A DNA stretch of 64,000 nucleotides from an uncultured Clostridium sp. (GCA_900554365.1 USGY01000005.1:1-64000); one strand, 5' to 3'. Numbered from the stretch's first letter, positions 35,752 through 44,604 are shown. Translations and numbers: made by a program. The notes: generated by a model from the letters alone, not told the origin.

Positions 35752-36495
35752 ATGAATGATTTTTTAAAAGAAAATGAAAGAATAGATGATTTAGAATTTA
35801 AAAATTTAAAAATAATTCAAAATAAAAATGGATTTTGTTTTGGAATAGATAGTGTACTTTTAGTGAATTTTGCAAAAGAAATAAAAAAGCAAAGTAAAAT
35901 ATTAGATTTAGGAACTGGCACAGGAATAATTCCTATATTACTAAGTGGAAAAGTGGAGCTAAAAAAAGCTATTGGGGTAGAAATACAAAAAGATGTTGCA
36001 AGTATGGCTAAAAGAAGTGTTAGTTTAAATAATTTGGATGATAAAATAGAAATAATAAATGAAAATGTAATTAATATAGGTAAATTATATCCAAAACAAT
36101 ATTTTGATGTAGTAATTACTAATCCTCCTTATAAAAAAATGGGAACAGGAATTATAAATGAAAGTGAAGCTAAAATAATATCAAGACATGAAATTACTGC
36201 TAATTTAGAAGATTTTATAAAAACAGCTAGAGATATGTTAAAAGATAAAGGAGAATTTTTCATGGTACATAGGCCAGAAAGATTAGTTGATATTATAAGT
36301 TTAATGCGAAAATTTAAAATTGAACCTAAAAAATTAAGATTTGTTTGTCCTAATAAAAATAAAGAGCCAAATATGGTTTTAATAAAAGGAATAAAAAATG
36401 CGAAGGAATTTTTAAAAATAGAAAAAAATTTATATGTGTATAATGAGGACGGAAATTATACTGATGAAATTTTAAAAATATATAATAAAATATAA
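35752..36495 (+). CDS. tRNA1(Val) adenine-37 N6-methyltransferase-like (TrmN6/YfiC family)
   Basis: This 247-residue SAM-dependent methyltransferase has the family head ERIDDLEFKNLKIIQNKNGFCFGIDSVLL, SAM motif LDLGTGTGIIPILLSGK (about residues 47-63) and the N6-adenine catalytic motif NPPYKK (about 125-130). YfiC methylates A37 of tRNA1(Val) in E. coli; the Firmicutes homologue (YabB type) is found beside rsmI, exactly as here. It probably forms an operon with rsmI, 15 bases downstream. Confidence 0.9.
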   Translation: MNDFLKENERIDDLEFKNLKIIQNKNGFCFGIDSVLLVNFAKEIKKQSKILDLGTGTGIIPILLSGKVELKKAIGVEIQKDVASMAKRSVSLNNLDDKIEIINENVINIGKLYPKQYFDVVITNPPYKKMGTGIINESEAKIISRHEITANLEDFIKTARDMLKDKGEFFMVHRPERLVDIISLMRKFKIEPKKLRFVCPNKNKEPNMVLIKGIKNAKEFLKIEKNLYVYNEDGNYTDEILKIYNKI

Positions 36496-36510
36496 TAGGG
36501 AGAGTATAAT

Positions 36511-37338
36511 ATGCAAGATTATGGAAAATTATATATAGTAGCAACACCGATTGGAAATTTAAATGATATCACATTAAGAGCGATTAATGTATTAAAAAGT
36601 GTAGATATAGTGGTAGCTGAAGATACAAGACATTCTTTAAAATTATTAAATCATTTGCGAATCTCTAAGCCATTAATGAGCTATTATAGACATAAAGAAG
36701 AAGTAAAATATGAAAAAATATTAGAAAAAATAAAAGAAGGAAAAAATATTGCAATAATTTCAGATGCAGGTACACCAATAATTTCAGACCCAGGTGAAGT
36801 TATTGTAAAAGCTGCAATAAAAGAAAATATAGAGGTTATTCCAATTCCAGGAGCGTGTGCTGCAATTACAGCTTTAATGGCAGGAGGAGTAGATACAAAG
36901 AAATTTGTTTTTTATGGATTTATATCAATTAATAAAAAATTGAGAAAAAAAGAATTAGAAGAAATAAAAAAAGAAAATAAAACAATTATTTTATATGAAG
37001 CACCACATAAAATAAAAAACACATTAGAAGATTTAAAAGAATATATTCCAGAAAGAAAAATAATTATATGTAGGGAATTAACAAAAATTCATGAAGAATT
37101 TATAAGAGGTACTGCAGAAGAAGTTGCAAAAAAAATAACAGAACCTAAAGGAGAATATATAATTTTAATTGATTCTAATCCAGAAGAAGTAGAAGAGGAA
37201 AATGAATTAAATAAATTGACATTAGAACAGCATTATAAATATTACGAAAATCAAGGATTAGAGAAAAAAGAGATAATTAAGAAAATTGCTAAAGATAGAA
37301 ATGTTAATAAAAATGAAATTTATATGCATTTTATTTAG
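36511..37338 (+). CDS. rsmI: 16S rRNA (cytidine-1402 2'-O)-methyltransferase RsmI
   Basis: RsmI methylates the 2'-OH of C1402 in 16S rRNA near the decoding centre. The 275-residue protein has the tetrapyrrole-methylase fold with the family start LYIVATPIGNLNDITLRA, AEDTRHSLKLLNHL, then ISDAGTPIISDPG and PGACAAITALMAGG. A C-terminal helical extension (about 225-275) is present as in the family. It follows the TrmN6-like gene, the normal neighbour in Firmicutes. Confidence 0.95.
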   Translation: MQDYGKLYIVATPIGNLNDITLRAINVLKSVDIVVAEDTRHSLKLLNHLRISKPLMSYYRHKEEVKYEKILEKIKEGKNIAIISDAGTPIISDPGEVIVKAAIKENIEVIPIPGACAAITALMAGGVDTKKFVFYGFISINKKLRKKELEEIKKENKTIILYEAPHKIKNTLEDLKEYIPERKIIICRELTKIHEEFIRGTAEEVAKKITEPKGEYIILIDSNPEEVEEENELNKLTLEQHYKYYENQGLEKKEIIKKIAKDRNVNKNEIYMHFI

Positions 37339-37381
37339 CAGTAAAAGCGTGAAAATGCTAAATAATATTGAAAAAAAATAG

Positions 37382-37446
37382 TTGCAAACATTAAATGTTT
37401 ATGGTATATTTGTTAAATAGATAGAGTGTAATATGATACACTCTAT
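37382..37446 (+). promoter_or_regulatory. murA promoter and leader hairpin (possible attenuator)
   Basis: TTGCAA (37382-37387), 17 bases, and TATATT (37405-37410) with extended TGG. Ten bases further, ATAGAGTGTA (37421-37430) pairs perfectly with TACACTCTAT (37437-37446), followed by T residues, inside the leader before murA. This could attenuate or stabilise the transcript. Confidence 0.6.
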
Positions 37447-37477
37447 TTTATATAGGATATTAATGGGGGTAATATAA

Positions 37478-38746
37478 TTGGAAAAATTAGTAGTTACAGG
37501 ACCAACTCAATTAAAGGGAGAAGTAGTAATAAGTGGAGCTAAAAATGCTGCAGTAGCAATTTTACCAGCAACACTTTTAATAGACGGAGTATGTACAATT
37601 GAAAATTTACCAAATATTAGTGATATAAAAATATTGTGTGAAATACTAGAAAAATTAGGAGCAAAAATCACATGGAAAGATAAACATACAATATCAATAG
37701 ATACAACAGAAATTAAAACAACAAAAGCACCTTTAGATTTAACAAGCAAATTTAGAGCATCTTATTATATAATAGGAGCAATGCTTGGTAGAAAAGGTGA
37801 AGTAGAAGTTGGAATGCCTGGTGGATGTAAACTAGGTGCAAGACCAATAGATCAACATATAAAAGGATTTGAAGCACTAGGAGCAAATGTTGTTGTAGAA
37901 AAAGGAACAATAAATGCAAAAGCTAAAAAAGGATTAAAAAGTGCACCAATTTATATGGATATAGTATCTGTTGGAGCAACAATAAATGTAATGCTTGCAG
38001 CTGTTTTAGCTAAAGGTACAACTGTTATTGATAATGCTGCAAAAGAACCACATATAGTTGATGTAGCAAACTTCTTAAACACAATGGGAGCAGATATTCG
38101 TGGAGCTGGAACTGATGTTATAAAAATAAATGGAGTTGAAAAATTACATGGAAATGCAACATATTCAGTTGTTCCAGATCAAATAGAAGCAGGAACATTT
38201 ATGCTTGCTGCAGTAGCAACTAGAGGAGATTTAACTTTAAAAAATTGTATAACAAAACATTTGGAATCAGTAACTGCTAAAATAATAGAAGTTGGTGGAA
38301 ATGTTGAAGATTATGGCGATAGTATAAGAGTATGGTGTAATAAAAGACCAAACAAAGCAAATATTAAAACTTTACCATATCCAGGATTTCCAACAGATTT
38401 ACAACCTCAAATGGGTGTTGTTTTGTCAATTGCAAATGGTACAAGTATAATAAATGAAAGTATATGGGATTCAAGATTTCAATATACAGAAGAATTAAAT
38501 AAAATGGGAGCTAAGATTACGGCTCAAGGAAAAACAGCGTTTTTTGAAGGTGTAAAAAAATTAAAAGGAGCACCAGTATTTTCATCAGATTTAAGAGCTG
38601 GGGCAGCATTAGTAATTGCTGGAACAGTTGCAGAAGGAAAAACAGAAATTTATAATTTACAACATATTGATAGAGGATATGAAAATATAGAAGAAAAATT
38701 CAGAAAAATTGGTGCTAAAATAGAAAGAGTAACAGAAGAGGATTAA
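37478..38746 (+). CDS. murA: UDP-N-acetylglucosamine 1-carboxyvinyltransferase MurA
   Basis: MurA performs the first committed step of peptidoglycan synthesis, moving enolpyruvate from phosphoenolpyruvate to UDP-GlcNAc; it is the fosfomycin target. The 422-residue protein has the N-terminal block GAKNAAVAILPATLL, the active-site cysteine loop PGGCKLGARPIDQHIKGFEAL (Cys at about residue 117, so fosfomycin-sensitive type), and C-terminal FPTDLQPQMGVVLSIANG and SDLRAGAALVIAG. It starts with TTG behind GGGGGT, and the next gene starts five bases after its stop. Confidence 0.97.
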   Translation: MEKLVVTGPTQLKGEVVISGAKNAAVAILPATLLIDGVCTIENLPNISDIKILCEILEKLGAKITWKDKHTISIDTTEIKTTKAPLDLTSKFRASYYIIGAMLGRKGEVEVGMPGGCKLGARPIDQHIKGFEALGANVVVEKGTINAKAKKGLKSAPIYMDIVSVGATINVMLAAVLAKGTTVIDNAAKEPHIVDVANFLNTMGADIRGAGTDVIKINGVEKLHGNATYSVVPDQIEAGTFMLAAVATRGDLTLKNCITKHLESVTAKIIEVGGNVEDYGDSIRVWCNKRPNKANIKTLPYPGFPTDLQPQMGVVLSIANGTSIINESIWDSRFQYTEELNKMGAKITAQGKTAFFEGVKKLKGAPVFSSDLRAGAALVIAGTVAEGKTEIYNLQHIDRGYENIEEKFRKIGAKIERVTEED

Positions 38747-38750
38747 AAAT

Positions 38751-39539
38751 ATGTTTAATTTTTGTAGCTTATATAGCGGAAGTAGTGGAAATAGCCTTTT
38801 TGTAGAAACAGAAAATACAAAAGTATTAATAGATGCAGGTGTAAGTTGTAAAAAAATTGAAACAGCATTAAAGGATATTAATATTGATCCAAAAGAACTT
38901 AATGGAATATTAGTTACACATGAACATATAGATCACGTACAATCATTAGGGAGCTTTTCTAAAAAATTTGACATACCTGTGTTTGTGAACCAAGAAACAT
39001 TAGATGCTATGCCAGTCCAAAGAGATAAGATAGCAGAAAAAAATATTAATTTATTTAAAGTAAATGATAAATTTGAGGTTGGAGATTTATTAGTAAAACC
39101 TTTTGCTATACCACATGATGCAGCAAATCCTTGTGGATTTAGTGTATATAAAGGTGACAAAAAAATAAGTGTTGCAACTGATGTTGGGCATATGACAAAT
39201 AGTATAGTAAAAAGTATGGAAGAGAGTTTATTTGTATTATTAGAAGCAAATTATGATCCAGAGGTTTTACGTTGTTCGCCATATCCATATTCATTAAAAA
39301 CAAGAATTGCTGGACCAACAGGACATTTACCAAATGAAATGGCAGGAAAGACACTAACTTATTTATTACAATCTGGTTTAAAAAATGCAATGTTGGGACA
39401 TTTAAGTAAAGAAAGTAATTTTCCAGAACTTGCATATCAAACTGTTTTAGATGAGTTATTAGCTAAAGAAGGAAATACTGATAAATTATCACTTAGTGTA
39501 GCTGCTAGGGATAAACATAGTAAAATAATAGAAATATAG
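38751..39539 (+). CDS. Metallo-beta-lactamase-fold hydrolase, WalJ/YycJ family
   Basis: This 262-residue protein of the metallo-beta-lactamase fold has FCSLYSGSSGNSLFVET at the start and the metal site THEHIDH (about residues 57-63), with further ligands in PHDAANPCGF and GHLSKESN. WalJ (YycJ/VicX) lies with the WalKR cell-wall regulators in other Firmicutes and is thought to be an exonuclease-like enzyme. No WalK or WalR is next to it here. It is tightly linked to murA, and rlmH follows, a usual neighbour of walJ. Confidence 0.88.
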   Translation: MFNFCSLYSGSSGNSLFVETENTKVLIDAGVSCKKIETALKDINIDPKELNGILVTHEHIDHVQSLGSFSKKFDIPVFVNQETLDAMPVQRDKIAEKNINLFKVNDKFEVGDLLVKPFAIPHDAANPCGFSVYKGDKKISVATDVGHMTNSIVKSMEESLFVLLEANYDPEVLRCSPYPYSLKTRIAGPTGHLPNEMAGKTLTYLLQSGLKNAMLGHLSKESNFPELAYQTVLDELLAKEGNTDKLSLSVAARDKHSKIIEI

Positions 39540-39599
39540 AAAAATAATAAGATATAATGCATTTGTGTTATATCTTTTATATTAATATAAGGAGGAAAA

Positions 39600-40079
39600 A
39601 TGTTAAATATCCATATTGTTTGTGTTGGAAAAATAAAAGAAAAATATTTAAAAGATGCAATAAATGAATATAGTAAAAGATTGTCTAAATTTTGTAAAAT
39701 AGATTTTATAGAATTAAGTGACGAGAGAGTGCCAGATAAAATAAATGATAATATAGAAAATGAAATAAAAGAAAAAGAAGCAGCAAAAATTTTATCACAT
39801 ATTCCTAAAAATTCATACATATGTGCTTTAGATTTAGGTGGAAAACAACTAACTTCTGAAGAATTTTCAAAAAAAATTGAAGATATATCAATGCAAAATA
39901 GCCATGTAAGCTTTGTAATTGGTGGAACTTTAGGTTTAACAAAACAATTACTTGACAAATGTGACTTTAAAATTTGCTTTTCAAAAATGACTTTTCCACA
40001 TCAACTTATTAGAGTATTTTTATTAGAGCAGATTTATCGTGCTTTTAAAATATCTTATGGTGAAACATATCATAGATAA
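39600..40079 (+). CDS. rlmH: 23S rRNA (pseudouridine-1915 N3)-methyltransferase RlmH
   Basis: This SPOUT-class methyltransferase acts on pseudouridine 1915 in helix 69 of 23S rRNA in assembled ribosomes. The 159-residue protein shows the family start VCVGKIKEKYLKDAINEY, the knot region with FVIGGTLGL and the C-terminal FPHQLIRVFLLEQIYRAFKI, then GETYHR, all diagnostic. Full length. GGAGG precedes the ATG by five bases. Confidence 0.97.
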   Translation: MLNIHIVCVGKIKEKYLKDAINEYSKRLSKFCKIDFIELSDERVPDKINDNIENEIKEKEAAKILSHIPKNSYICALDLGGKQLTSEEFSKKIEDISMQNSHVSFVIGGTLGLTKQLLDKCDFKICFSKMTFPHQLIRVFLLEQIYRAFKISYGETYHR

Positions 40080-40087
40080 AATGAATT

Positions 40088-40138
40088 GTAGAGAAAATAA
40101 CAAAATAAGGGCTAACCAATAAAAAATATTTTCCCTAC
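40088..40138. repeat. Imperfect inverted repeat after rlmH
   Basis: GTAGAGAAAATA (40088-40099) and TATTTTCCCTAC (40127-40138) are inverted copies with one mismatch, enclosing 27 bases. It could be a terminator for rlmH or for the opposite small gene, or a tiny mobile remnant. No T-run follows on the plus strand. Confidence 0.45.
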
Positions 40139-40149
40139 AAAATTAATAA

Positions 40150-40254
40150 CTATTTAATTATTGAAATATTTTTTGATAATTTTTTTGATAACTTTTTGAT
40201 TATAAAATATCTAACTATAAAAAATGTAAGAATAAATAATAAGATTTTAATCAT
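40150..40254 (-). CDS. Short membrane peptide, 34 residues, behind a consensus promoter
   Basis: On the minus strand, ATG 40254 follows AAAGGA by eight bases. The peptide MIKILLFILTFFIVRYFIIK is one membrane helix, then a Lys/Ser-rich tail (KLSKKLSKNISIIK), the architecture of small membrane peptides including type I toxins and small regulators. It sits 31 bases downstream of a perfect promoter, the strongest evidence that it is expressed. I recognise no family. It could also be a small RNA with an accidental ORF. Confidence 0.5.
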   Translation of the reverse strand: MIKILLFILTFFIVRYFIIKKLSKKLSKNISIIK

Positions 40255-40284
40255 AAATATTGTCCTTTTTAAAAATTTTTTATA

Positions 40285-40313
40285 ATTATATTTTATAAAA
40301 AAGAAATTGTCAA
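40285..40313 (-). promoter_or_regulatory. Perfect sigma-A promoter reading leftward
   Basis: On the minus strand, TTGACA (40313-40308) and TATAAT (40290-40285) have an exact 17-base spacer. Both boxes match consensus fully. The only downstream gene before the convergent rlmH is the 34-residue peptide. Confidence 0.8.
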
Positions 40314-40321
40314 TAAAAACA

Positions 40322-40849
40322 TTACGACATAATTCGACAAACCACAGTACTTACAATCATTCCAACTATATCAGAACAAAGTGAGGCAATTAAAATAAAC
40401 CTCATTTTTTTTATTTTTACACAACTTGTATAAATAGCAATTGTATACAAAGTTGTTTCTGTTGATCCCATAATTGTTGATGCTATTTTACCAATTAAAC
40501 TATCAACACCATAGTTTTTCATAATATCTGTTGCAACTGCAATGGAACCACTTCCTGATATTGGTCTAAGTAAAGCAAGAGGCATAAGCTCAGGAGGAAA
40601 GTTAAGAAAACTTAATATTGGAGAAGCTAAATTTGTTATAAAATCTAAAACACCAGAACTGCGTAAACAGCTAATAGCTACAAAAAGGCCAATTAATGTT
40701 GGAAGAATATTTAATGTAATTTCAATACCTTCTTTGGCACCATCTAAAAATATATCAAAAACTTTAGCTTTTTCAGATATGCCATAGAGAATAATAATTA
40801 AAATTACCATAGGCATTGCTAAATTTGAAATGAAGTTCATTAAATTCAT
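40322..40849 (-). CDS. spmB: Spore maturation protein B
   Basis: This 175-residue polytopic protein has Gate/nucleoside-recognition-domain features: PTLIGLFVAISCLRSSGVLDF, LLRPISGSGSIAVATDIM and GSTETTLYTIAIY. SpmA and SpmB are needed for normal spore core dehydration and heat resistance. It is directly downstream of spmA (14-base gap), with AAGGTG before the ATG. It shows that the organism probably makes endospores. Confidence 0.93.
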   Translation of the reverse strand: MNLMNFISNLAMPMVILIIILYGISEKAKVFDIFLDGAKEGIEITLNILPTLIGLFVAISCLRSSGVLDFITNLASPILSFLNFPPELMPLALLRPISGSGSIAVATDIMKNYGVDSLIGKIASTIMGSTETTLYTIAIYTSCVKIKKMRFILIASLCSDIVGMIVSTVVCRIMS

Positions 40850-40863
40850 AAAAATTCACCTTT

Positions 40864-41451
40864 TTAAATTTTTGATTTTGTAATTTTAATAAGTAGTTTT
40901 ACTACAATTATTCCAGATATTCCGGCTATTATGGTGGCAATCCAAGTTGGGAATACAATTGCAGTTGGATTTTGGGAGTTAAGAGAATTTCTAATTGCAA
41001 TAACTGTTGTTGGAATTAATTGAATGGAAGCTGTATTTATTACTATAAAGGTCATCATTGAATCAGATAAAGTATCTTTTTTTGTATTTTCTTTTTGCAT
41101 TGAGTTCATAGCTTTAAGTCCCAGGGGAGTAGCAGCGTTTCCAAGTCCCAAAAAATTTGCAATTATATTCATTGAAATTTCTTTTTTTATTTTTAAATTA
41201 TTTTTTAATTTAGGAAATAATATGTTGAGCAGTGGATTTAATATCTTTACTAAATTTTCTACCATGGATGTTTGACTGGCAATTTGCATAATTCCACTCC
41301 ATAAACATAGAGTGCCTAGCAAACCAATAGATAAGTTTACTGCATCATTTGTCCCTTGAAAAATTGAATTATTTAAATTTTCCAAGTTTCCAGTAAAAAT
41401 AGCAAAAGAAAATGATATAATTATAAAAATTGGCCAAACTATATTTAACAT
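40864..41451 (-). CDS. spmA: Spore maturation protein A
   Basis: This 195-residue polytopic protein is the partner of SpmB, with NDAVNLSIGLLGTLCLWSGIMQIA, ANFLGLGNAATPLGLKAM and the conserved TFIVINTASIQLIPTTVIAIR. It starts the spmAB operon on the minus strand, with AAGGTGATG as ribosome site. Family length is normal. It acts in the membrane during sporulation. Confidence 0.93.
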   Translation of the reverse strand: MLNIVWPIFIIISFSFAIFTGNLENLNNSIFQGTNDAVNLSIGLLGTLCLWSGIMQIASQTSMVENLVKILNPLLNILFPKLKNNLKIKKEISMNIIANFLGLGNAATPLGLKAMNSMQKENTKKDTLSDSMMTFIVINTASIQLIPTTVIAIRNSLNSQNPTAIVFPTWIATIIAGISGIIVVKLLIKITKSKI

Positions 41452-41508
41452 ATATAAACATCACCTTAACAATTTTATGCAAAAATTTACTTTTTATGCC
41501 AAATATGA

Positions 41509-41537
41509 TTGACCAAGTACCAATTTTATGTTATTAT
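41509..41537 (+). promoter_or_regulatory. Promoter of the AbrB-type regulator
   Basis: TTGACC (41509-41514), a 17-base spacer and TATTAT (41532-41537) precede the AGGAGG site of the regulator. Confidence 0.6.
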
Positions 41538-41592
41538 ATGTATACAATAAATTGGATTGAATACGATAATTTTTAAGGAGGTTATAATAATT

Positions 41593-41847
41593 ATGAAATC
41601 TACAGGTATTATAAGAAGAATGGACGAGTTAGGAAGGGTTGTTATTCCTATAGAAATTAGAAATCAATTTAATATAGCGCAAAGAGACCCTATTGAAATA
41701 TATGTAGACGGTTCATCAATAATATTAAGAAAATTTGAGCCGAATTGTATTTTCTGTGGAAATACAAAAAATCTAGTTGCATATCATGATAAATTAATTT
41801 GCCATGAATGCTCAACCAAAATAGGAAAATTAAAACCAGAAGCATAA
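41593..41847 (+). CDS. AbrB/SpoVT-type transcription regulator with zinc-ribbon-like tail
   Basis: This 84-residue protein has an N-terminal swapped-hairpin DNA-binding domain (MKSTGIIRRMDELGRVVIPIEIR, shown here as two parts: MKSTGIIRRMDELG and RVVIPIEIR) typical of AbrB/Abh transition-state regulators. A C-terminal four-cysteine segment (CIFCGNTKN and CHECSTK) could bind zinc. AbrB proteins repress many stationary-phase and sporulation genes. ATG 41593 follows AGGAGG; the upstream ATG at 41557 would add 12 residues without family match. It lies between spmA and spoIIR. Confidence 0.88.
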   Translation: MKSTGIIRRMDELGRVVIPIEIRNQFNIAQRDPIEIYVDGSSIILRKFEPNCIFCGNTKNLVAYHDKLICHECSTKIGKLKPEA

Positions 41848-41874
41848 AAAAAGACTGATTATCAGTCTTTTTTT
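41846..41874. terminator. Bidirectional terminator, abrB-like/spoIIR
   Basis: AAAAAAAGACTGAT and ATCAGTCTTTTTTT form a perfect stem with T-runs on both strands. Confidence 0.92.
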
Positions 41875-42530
41875 GCTGTTATTAAATCTTGTTTATTAAA
41901 TAATTCTAACAATTTAAACTTGAATTGTATTTCTGCATTAGATTTATCGGAAACTAAAGCAAATTCTTCTTCTGACAAATTATTTTCTAGCATTTCTTTA
42001 GAATCTTCTGGGACGACACCTGAGGATACATCAACAAAGCATAAAGGAGGAAACATAACACACCACCAGTTTTGACCTTTTGCTTCACCAATTTCTACTC
42101 TTAATGCATCATAATATCCTGATGGTAAAGAAATGTCTCCATAATGCTTGGTTGGAAATTCAAAATTGCCAATATTAATTTTTACATTATAAGAATAACC
42201 TTCATTTTTTATTGTTTCTAAAGCAATATTTTTAAAATCATTTTCATGTTTTTTTGCTATTTCTATTGCTTCAGATTTACTTTGTGCATTTTTACATATT
42301 TTATTCATATAAGAAAGTAAATTATCACGAACTTTATATTTTAAATTCTGATCTTCTTGTGAATCACTATTTGCAATAACGTGTAATCTAAAAACACTAT
42401 TAGCAATATCTGTTGATATGTTTTGTGCATAAGATACTGCACAAATTGTTGTATATATAAAAAGTAAGAATGTTAAAATAATAAACATTTTTATTTTTGA
42501 ATTTTTAAATAAATTAAATAATTTTTTCAT
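41862..42530 (-). CDS. spoIIR: Stage II sporulation protein R
   Basis: SpoIIR is the secreted forespore signal that triggers SpoIIGA to process pro-sigma-E in the mother cell. The 222-residue protein has a hydrophobic signal (about 14-36), the family signature FRLHVIANSDSQEDQNLKYKV and LPSGYYDALRVEIGEAKGQNW, then WWCVMFPPLCFVD. Gene length and topology fit. A GGAGG site precedes the ATG. With spmAB it marks a sporulation-linked block. Confidence 0.93.
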   Translation of the reverse strand: MKKLFNLFKNSKIKMFIILTFLLFIYTTICAVSYAQNISTDIANSVFRLHVIANSDSQEDQNLKYKVRDNLLSYMNKICKNAQSKSEAIEIAKKHENDFKNIALETIKNEGYSYNVKINIGNFEFPTKHYGDISLPSGYYDALRVEIGEAKGQNWWCVMFPPLCFVDVSSGVVPEDSKEMLENNLSEEEFALVSDKSNAEIQFKFKLLELFNKQDLITAKKD

Positions 42531-42653
42531 AGCATTTCCTCCAAAAAAACTTTTTTGTAAAAAACTTCTTTTAATTAATTATTTCCAACTTTAAAAAATT
42601 TATACATTGACGATTTTTGTCGGTAATTTTTTTGAAATATGTTTGAAATATTA

Positions 42654-42682
42654 TTGACATATTTGTAAAACAATGGTAAAAT
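42654..42682 (+). promoter_or_regulatory. Promoter upstream of the 42751 gene
   Basis: A perfect TTGACA (42654-42659), a 17-base spacer and TAAAAT (42677-42682) with extended TGG. The leader holds CGGA/TCCG complementary segments (42702-42719). Confidence 0.7.
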
Positions 42683-42750
42683 TTACCAGTAAACAAAAAG
42701 CGGAGAAACCTTAAATCCGTATAACAAAAGATTGAAGGAGAGAAGTTTTT

Positions 42751-43224
42751 ATGGAAATTTTAACTAAAGAAAAAACTTGTGCATTTTATGCAAGTGATTA
42801 TCATTTTGAAATGATAAGCTTACCGTTTATTGAAAAAAATATTGAAGAGAATAAAGAAATAATAATATTAACTGAAAATAATTTAGAAGATACAATAAAA
42901 ACTTTAATGAAAAATATTAATTTTAATAAAAATAAAAAAGAAAAAATAATTAAAATAAATTGGGAAAATAATGATTTAAATAAATTTAAAAAAATAAAAA
43001 AATGTGTAGAAAATAAAAAAGATATAATTATTTTTATAAAAGGAAAGGAAAATTATATAAAAAATATAAATAGTAATATTGAAAAATGGACAGAAAATTA
43101 TAAAAAGGCTAGAATTATAGATTGTTATGATATAGAAGAGATTGGAAATAGAGTAGTTGATGTAATGAATAATTATAAAAATATCCTAAATACTACGGGA
43201 GAAACAAAAATAAAAAAATTATAG
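42751..43224 (+). CDS. Unknown protein with possible MEDS-like sensory fold
   Basis: This 157-residue cytoplasmic protein is Lys/Asn/Ile-rich. The opening CAFYASDYHFEMISLPFIEK, then ENKEIIILTENNLEDTI, resembles the MEDS (DcmR-type) sensory domain pattern: a His/Phe-Tyr opening, a helix, then a nucleotide-fold strand. The match is weak. No DNA-binding or kinase domain is attached. It has its own promoter and stands alone before the uridylyltransferase gene. The function is not known. Confidence 0.55.
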   Translation: MEILTKEKTCAFYASDYHFEMISLPFIEKNIEENKEIIILTENNLEDTIKTLMKNINFNKNKKEKIIKINWENNDLNKFKKIKKCVENKKDIIIFIKGKENYIKNINSNIEKWTENYKKARIIDCYDIEEIGNRVVDVMNNYKNILNTTGETKIKKL

Positions 43225-43288
43225 AAAAACATTGATATTTTTTTATAAATGGTATATAAATTAATAAAACATTAATTAAGGAGGATTT

Positions 43289-44539
43289 ATGGACGAAAGA
43301 TTGAATAATATAAAAGCCATTTTAAAAAAATATGATCAAGAACATTTATTAAATAATTTTGAAAAATTAGATGATATACATAAAGAAAAATTATTAGAAG
43401 AAATTGAAAATATTGATTTTGAACTTATGAATAGTTTATATGAAAAAACCAAAAAGGAAATATCAAATAATAAAGATGAAATAACACCTATTGAATATTT
43501 GGATAAGTTTAAATTAGGAGAAAAATATAAATATTATGAAGAACTTGGAAAAAAAGCTATAAAAGAAGGACAATTAGCAGTTGTTACTATGGCCGGAGGT
43601 CAAGGAACAAGATTAGGACATAATGGACCTAAAGGAACATATGATATTGGCTTAGATTCACATAAATCATTGTTTGAATTATTAAGTGACAGTATAAAGT
43701 CAGAAGGAAAAAAATACGGAGTTAATATTCCTTGGTTTATAATGACAAGTAGAGAAAATAATAAAGAAACTATAGAATTCTTTAAACAAAATAGAAATTT
43801 CGGGCATCAAAAAGATAAGGATTTATTCTTTTTTATTCAAGGTGAATTACCTATGATGGATACAGAAGGAAAAATTCTAATCGGAGAAGATGGTTTAATT
43901 AAATTAGCAGCAGATGGACATGGTGGAGTTTATGAATCACTTGTAAAAAACGGAATGACAGAAAAGATGAAAGAATTAGGGGTAAAATGGGTTTTTGTTG
44001 GAGGAGTAGATAATTGCTTGGCTAAAATGGTAGACCCTGTACTAATGGGAATTGCAATTGACCAAAAAGTTACTGTTGCATGTAAATCTGTTGTAAAGGT
44101 TAATCCACATGAAAGAGTAGGAGTATTTTGCAGAAGAAATGGAAAACCAGGAATTGTAGAATACACAGAAATAACAGATAAAATGGCAGAAGCAATAGAT
44201 AAAGATGGTGAATTATTATATGGAGAAGCTAATATATTGGCACATTTATTTAGTGTGGATGCAATTGAAAGAATGGGAGCTGAACCTTTACCATATCATG
44301 TTGCATTTAAAAAAGCTAAATATATTGATAAAGATGGAAATTTAGTAGAACCAGATTCACCAAATGCATATAAATTTGAAGCATTTTTATTTGATTCATT
44401 TAATGAAGTAGATGAAATGGCGATAATGAGAGTTAAAAGAGAAGAAGAGTTTGCACCTGTTAAAAATTCAGATTCAGCAGGAGTAGATTGTCCTAAAACT
44501 GCAAAAGAATTATACGAAAAATTTTATAAATTAAAATAA
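43289..44539 (+). CDS. UTP-dependent sugar-1-phosphate uridylyltransferase (UDPGP/UAP family)
   Basis: This 416-residue enzyme makes a UDP-sugar from UTP and a sugar-1-phosphate. The nucleotide-binding loop MAGGQGTRLGHNGPKGTYDIG (starting about residue 98) and further blocks NPHERVGVFCRRNGKPGIVEY and EAFLFDSFN identify the eukaryote-like UDPGP/UAP family rather than GalU or GlmU. The substrate could be GlcNAc-1-P or hexose-1-P; sequence alone does not settle this. It is next to a phosphohexomutase that could supply the sugar-1-phosphate. Confidence 0.88.
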   Translation: MDERLNNIKAILKKYDQEHLLNNFEKLDDIHKEKLLEEIENIDFELMNSLYEKTKKEISNNKDEITPIEYLDKFKLGEKYKYYEELGKKAIKEGQLAVVTMAGGQGTRLGHNGPKGTYDIGLDSHKSLFELLSDSIKSEGKKYGVNIPWFIMTSRENNKETIEFFKQNRNFGHQKDKDLFFFIQGELPMMDTEGKILIGEDGLIKLAADGHGGVYESLVKNGMTEKMKELGVKWVFVGGVDNCLAKMVDPVLMGIAIDQKVTVACKSVVKVNPHERVGVFCRRNGKPGIVEYTEITDKMAEAIDKDGELLYGEANILAHLFSVDAIERMGAEPLPYHVAFKKAKYIDKDGNLVEPDSPNAYKFEAFLFDSFNEVDEMAIMRVKREEEFAPVKNSDSAGVDCPKTAKELYEKFYKLK

Positions 44540-44586
44540 AAAGAGGGCAACTATTAAGAATGTATTCTTATATAAGTTGCCTTTTA
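44537..44586 (+). terminator. Terminator between uridylyltransferase and mutase genes
   Basis: GGCAACT and AGTTGCC form the base, with TAAGAAT/ATTCTTA as an inner stem, followed by TTTT. Confidence 0.8.
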
Positions 44587-44604
44587 TAAATGGAGGTAAA
44601 ACAT

